Assembly: GCA_903886165.1 (NCBI GenBank)
Contig: CAISLL010000191.1
Coordinates: forward strand, 1-7,452
Source of the DNA: an uncultured beta proteobacterium
GTDB taxonomy: Bacteria > Pseudomonadota > Gammaproteobacteria > Burkholderiales > Burkholderiaceae_C
Direction of reading: 5' to 3'
Length of the DNA: 7,452 nt
Shown: positions 5,011 through 7,452 of the stretch, one piece after another
Layout: each line of letters opens with the position of its first letter
How positions within the stretch are numbered: the first letter of the stretch is position 1
The notes under the pieces: model-generated
Databases searched by the model: none
Told to the model about the DNA's origin: nothing
What the model saw: only the letters and a program-made list of their open reading frames with translations
Position numbers and translations under genes: made by a program

Positions 5011-6270
5011 ATGTCCATGTACCAACACATCAAGGTGCCCTCTGAAGGCCAAAAAATCACCGTCAACGCAGACTATTCATTGAACGTGCCGGATCAGCCC
5101 GTCATTCCGTTCATTGAAGGTGATGGCACCGGTTTTGACATCACCCCGGTGATGATGAAAGTCGTGGACGCCGCGGTGGCCAAGGCCTATGGGGGCAAGA
5201 AAAAAATTCACTGGATGGAAGTTTATGCCGGCGAAAAATCCACCAAGATTTATGGCCCTGACGTCTGGCTGCCTGAAGAGACACTGGCTGCATTGCGCGA
5301 GTATGTGGTGTCGATCAAAGGCCCGCTGACCACGCCTGTGGGTGGTGGCATCCGGTCGCTGAACGTGGCGCTGCGCCAGGAGCTTGATCTGTATGTGTGC
5401 CTGCGCCCGATCCAGTATTTTGAGGGCGTGCCCAGCCCCGTGAAGGAGCCGCACAAGACCAATATGGTAATCTTCCGCGAAAACTCGGAAGATATCTATG
5501 CCGGTATTGAATTCGAGGCAGAGTCGGCCAAGGCCAAAAAACTCATCAAGTTTCTGCAGGATGAGATGGGTGTCACCAAGATCCGTTTTCCCAACACCTC
5601 CGGCATCGGCGTCAAGCCGGTATCGCGTGAAGGCACCGAGCGCCTGGTGCGCAAGGCGATTCAGTACGCCATCGACAACGACAAGCCCAGTGTCACCATC
5701 GTGCACAAGGGCAACATCATGAAGTTCACCGAAGGTGGCTTCCGCGACTGGGCGTATGGCCTGGCGCAAAAAGAGTTTGGCGCCGAACTGATTGATGGCG
5801 GCCCATGGTGCAAATTCAAGAACCCCAAGACGGGCAAGGACATCGTCATCAAGGACAGTATTGCCGATGCTTTCCTGCAGCAGATCTTGCTGCGCCCGGC
5901 CGAATACAGCGTGATTGCCACCCTGAACCTGAATGGTGACTACGTGTCCGACGCCTTGGCTGCTCAGGTGGGCGGCATCGGCATTGCGCCCGGTGCCAAC
6001 CTGTCGGACTCGGTGGCATGTTTTGAAGCCACCCACGGCACTGCGCCCAAGTACGCCGGAAAAGACTATGTGAACCCTGGCTCTGAAATCCTGTCGGCTG
6101 AAATGATGCTGCGCCACATGGGCTGGCTGGAAGCGGCAGATGCCATCATCAAATCCATGGAACGCTCCATCGCCAGCAAGAAAGTCACCTATGACTTTGC
6201 ACGCCTTATGGATGGTGCCACCCAGGTGAGCTGCTCAGGGTTCGGCCAGGTGATGATTGACCAAATGTGA
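5011..6270 (+). CDS. icd: Isocitrate dehydrogenase, NADP-dependent
   Basis: Icd oxidatively decarboxylates isocitrate to 2-oxoglutarate with NADP in the TCA cycle. The protein has 419 residues against 416 in E. coli, and the active-site residues map with a constant offset of +3. Substrate-binding Ser116, Asn118, Arg122, Arg132 and Arg156 lie in or near GGGIRSLNVALR; Tyr163 and Lys233 are the catalytic pair; Asp286, Asp310 and Asp314 bind the metal. Lys347, Tyr348, Tyr394 and Arg398 match the E. coli residues that select NADP over NAD. Ser116 equals the E. coli Ser113 that AceK phosphorylates, so the same control is possible. AAGGAG at 5001-5006 lies 4 bases before the ATG at 5011. A second ATG at 5017 (MYQHIK) is an alternative. 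The gene is intact and ends at its own terminator. Confidence 0.98.
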   Translation: MSMYQHIKVPSEGQKITVNADYSLNVPDQPVIPFIEGDGTGFDITPVMMKVVDAAVAKAYGGKKKIHWMEVYAGEKSTKIYGPDVWLPEETLAALREYVVSIKGPLTTPVGGGIRSLNVALRQELDLYVCLRPIQYFEGVPSPVKEPHKTNMVIFRENSEDIYAGIEFEAESAKAKKLIKFLQDEMGVTKIRFPNTSGIGVKPVSREGTERLVRKAIQYAIDNDKPSVTIVHKGNIMKFTEGGFRDWAYGLAQKEFGAELIDGGPWCKFKNPKTGKDIVIKDSIADAFLQQILLRPAEYSVIATLNLNGDYVSDALAAQVGGIGIAPGANLSDSVACFEATHGTAPKYAGKDYVNPGSEILSAEMMLRHMGWLEAADAIIKSMERSIASKKVTYDFARLMDGATQVSCSGFGQVMIDQM

Positions 6271-6285
6271 TAGCGAACAAGGGTC

Positions 6286-6305
6286 ACCAAGGATGACCAA
6301 AGATA
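6286..6305 (+). repeat. Short imperfect tandem repeat after icd
   Basis: ACCAAGGATG and ACCAAAGATA stand head to tail, 8 of 10 bases identical, between the icd stop and its terminator. The role is unknown; it may be chance. Confidence 0.3.
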
Positions 6306-6339
6306 ACCCCTAAGTTGTTGATTCACTTAGGGGTTTTTT
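6305..6339 (+). terminator. Intrinsic terminator of icd
   Basis: AACCCCTAAGT (6305-6315) pairs perfectly with ACTTAGGGGTT (6325-6335) across a nine-base loop, and the T-run continues to 6339. An 11-bp stem followed by T residues 34 bases after the icd stop is a strong Rho-independent terminator. It also insulates the integrase from icd transcription. Confidence 0.92.
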
Positions 6340-6346
6340 ATCATCT

Positions 6347-6370
6347 ACAGACAAGGACAGACAAGGACAG
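6347..6370 (+). repeat. 10-bp tandem repeat ACAAGGACAG
   Basis: ACAAGGACAG occurs twice in direct tandem (6351-6360, 6361-6370), preceded by a partial copy ACAG at 6347-6350. It sits between the icd terminator and the TGGCTCCA cluster, so it could belong to an integration site, but that is not shown. Confidence 0.6.
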
Positions 6371-6380
6371 CCAAACCATT

Positions 6381-6452
6381 TGGAGCCATGAAAGTGCATA
6401 ATTCTGGCTCCATGGCTCCACACACTGGGTTCATGGCTCCATCATGGCTCCA
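6381..6452. repeat. Five TGGCTCCA repeats around the integrase start
   Basis: Four direct copies of TGGCTCCA lie at 6405-6412, 6413-6420, 6434-6441 and 6445-6452, and one inverted copy (TGGAGCCA) at 6381-6388. Four of the five extend to an ATGGCTCCA core. The first two direct copies abut, the last two are 11 bases apart (one helical turn), and the last overlaps the integrase ATG. A -10-like CATAAT (6397-6402) lies among them. Short repeats of this kind next to an integrase gene fit arm-type binding sites or an operator for autoregulation. That role is inferred. Confidence 0.6.
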
Positions 6453-7452
6453 TTACCTCGTGCACTGAACTACACACTGACGGATCGAAAGATCGCCGCT
6501 GCCAAAGCAACAGACAAGCCTTACCCACTGGCAGACGGCGGTGGGCTATACGTGGACATCATGCCGGGTGGCTCCAAAGTCTGGCGCTACTCTTACCGGG
6601 CAGACGGCAAGCGCACCAAAGCCACCATTGGCCCATATCCCTTGATCACCATCAAGGAAGCCCGCGACAAGCACGAAGGTCTGCGCAGACAGCTTCTTGA
6701 CGGCATCAACCCGGCACGGCAAAAACAGATTGACAAGATCGATGCCGCTGCAGCCGTTGAGCAGGCGCAAACCTTCAAAGACTTCGCCCAAATCTGGCTG
6801 GCTGAGCAACAGACCACCATCACGGCCCGCAGCCGCAAGCAGACAACCGCCTGGCTGATAAATGACATTTACCCAGCGCTGGGTGCATTACCCCTGGGCA
6901 AGGTGCATGCAGCCGATGTGCGTGACCTGCTGGAGGCCATGCGCAACACGCCGGTGAAGGCCGGTGGCGTGCGCTCCATTGTTGAGCGCATCTACAAATA
7001 CGCAGCACTCAAGCTGCTGGTGACCTACAACCCAGCCACGCCCATGAAAGGGCTGATACTCAAGCCCAAGGCCACCAGTTACCGCCCGCTGTCAGTGGCT
7101 GAGATTGGGCCGTTTGTGGAGGCGGTGCGCACCTGTAACGCCCACCTTGGCACACGAATTGCGGTCGAGTTTTTGATGCTGACCGCAGTCCGTAAAGACA
7201 ATGTGTGTAAGGCACGCTGGGCACACATTGACGAAAAAAGCCGCACCTGGACGATACCAGGCCGCACCGTGGGCGGTAACGGTTTTATGAAAATGCCCGA
7301 AGCCCACACCGTCTATTTGTCCGACCAGGCCCTGGCGCTGTTGGAACGGGCGCGGGAGTTGTCCGCGACATCAGAGTGGGTTTTTCCGTCAGTGTTTTCG
7401 CGGTCAACGCCAATGGCTGAGTGCTCTATCAACCATCTGTTGTCACGCTTGA
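6444..7452 (+). CDS. P4-type tyrosine integrase (DUF4102 N-terminus), C-terminus cut by window edge
   Basis: This is a site-specific recombinase that integrates and excises a prophage or island. The 336 visible residues show a DUF4102-type N-terminal domain (about 12-100, with LADGGGLYVDI at 29-39 and TIGPYPLITIKEAR at 61-74), a core-binding helical domain (about 110-200), and the start of the catalytic domain. LTAVRKDNVCKARW at 246-259 contains catalytic Arg250, and FMKMPEAHTVYLS at 281-293 carries the probable catalytic Lys283. The HxxR box and the nucleophilic Tyr lie beyond the edge; the family is usually about 400 residues. The ATG at 6444 is the only possible start after the in-frame stop at 6399-6401 until Met40. 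It has no Shine-Dalgarno and overlaps a TGGCTCCA repeat. The frame is open to 7452, so nothing shows that it is a pseudogene. Confidence 0.92.
   Translation, partial: MAPLPRALNYTLTDRKIAAAKATDKPYPLADGGGLYVDIMPGGSKVWRYSYRADGKRTKATIGPYPLITIKEARDKHEGLRRQLLDGINPARQKQIDKIDAAAAVEQAQTFKDFAQIWLAEQQTTITARSRKQTTAWLINDIYPALGALPLGKVHAADVRDLLEAMRNTPVKAGGVRSIVERIYKYAALKLLVTYNPATPMKGLILKPKATSYRPLSVAEIGPFVEAVRTCNAHLGTRIAVEFLMLTAVRKDNVCKARWAHIDEKSRTWTIPGRTVGGNGFMKMPEAHTVYLSDQALALLERARELSATSEWVFPSVFSRSTPMAECSINHLLSRL

Larger units (their letters stand above)
6340..7452 (+). mobile_element. Probable left end of an integrated element downstream of icd
   Basis: A P4-type integrase gene begins 104 bases after the icd terminator, reads away from icd and is preceded by a cluster of short repeats. 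An integrase gene at the edge of an element next to its attachment site is the usual layout of genomic islands and prophages. No tRNA gene and no second att copy is visible, so the boundary is approximate and the cargo is outside the window. Confidence 0.4.

Noticed and set aside
5077..6117. 346-codon open frame on the minus strand opposite icd
   Set aside because: It lies wholly antisense to the certain icd gene, has no recognisable domain, and its length is explained by the GC-rich codon pattern of icd.
6286..6452. CRISPR array in the repeat-rich stretch after icd
   Set aside because: Repeats are 8-10 bp, irregularly spaced and partly inverted; there are no 25-40 bp repeats with uniform spacers and no cas genes.

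Overview
The window looks like chromosomal DNA of a betaproteobacterium of the Burkholderiales, most likely Comamonadaceae and Rhodoferax/Polaromonas-like. This is judged from the protein sequences (Icd, XseA, SodB), the exbB-exbD-lpxK and xseA-sodB gene orders, and the GC-rich coding DNA with AT-rich intergenic gaps. No database search was possible, so the genus is an inference.

Layout. On the minus strand, positions 1620 to 1 hold an apparent operon, exbB (TTG start), exbD and lpxK. LpxK is cut by the window edge after 184 residues. A 340-bp divergent intergenic region follows, containing a perfect DnaA-box consensus and two one-mismatch copies. On the plus strand come xseA (exonuclease VII large subunit, with an unusual AT-rich internal patch) and sodB (Fe superoxide dismutase). 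The sodB gene is closed by an A/T-flanked hairpin that could serve both strands. Convergent to it, on the minus strand, lie a secreted DUF192-family protein and a small secreted Ala/Lys-rich protein. The small gene has a strong intrinsic terminator after it and a second terminator-like hairpin in front of it. On the plus strand, icd (NADP-dependent isocitrate dehydrogenase) is complete and ends at a strong terminator. Beyond it is a zone of short direct repeats, including five copies of TGGCTCCA, and then a P4-type tyrosine integrase that runs off the right edge.

Function. Most of the window is core housekeeping: envelope energisation and lipid A synthesis (exbBD-lpxK), DNA repair (xseA), oxidative defence (sodB) and the TCA cycle (icd). 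The integrase after icd probably marks the left end of an integrated element whose cargo lies outside the window.

The least explained parts are the terminator-like leader of the small Ala/Lys-rich gene, the repeat cluster around the integrase start, the AT-rich patch in xseA and the DnaA-box cluster. I do not see a complete new multi-gene system here.
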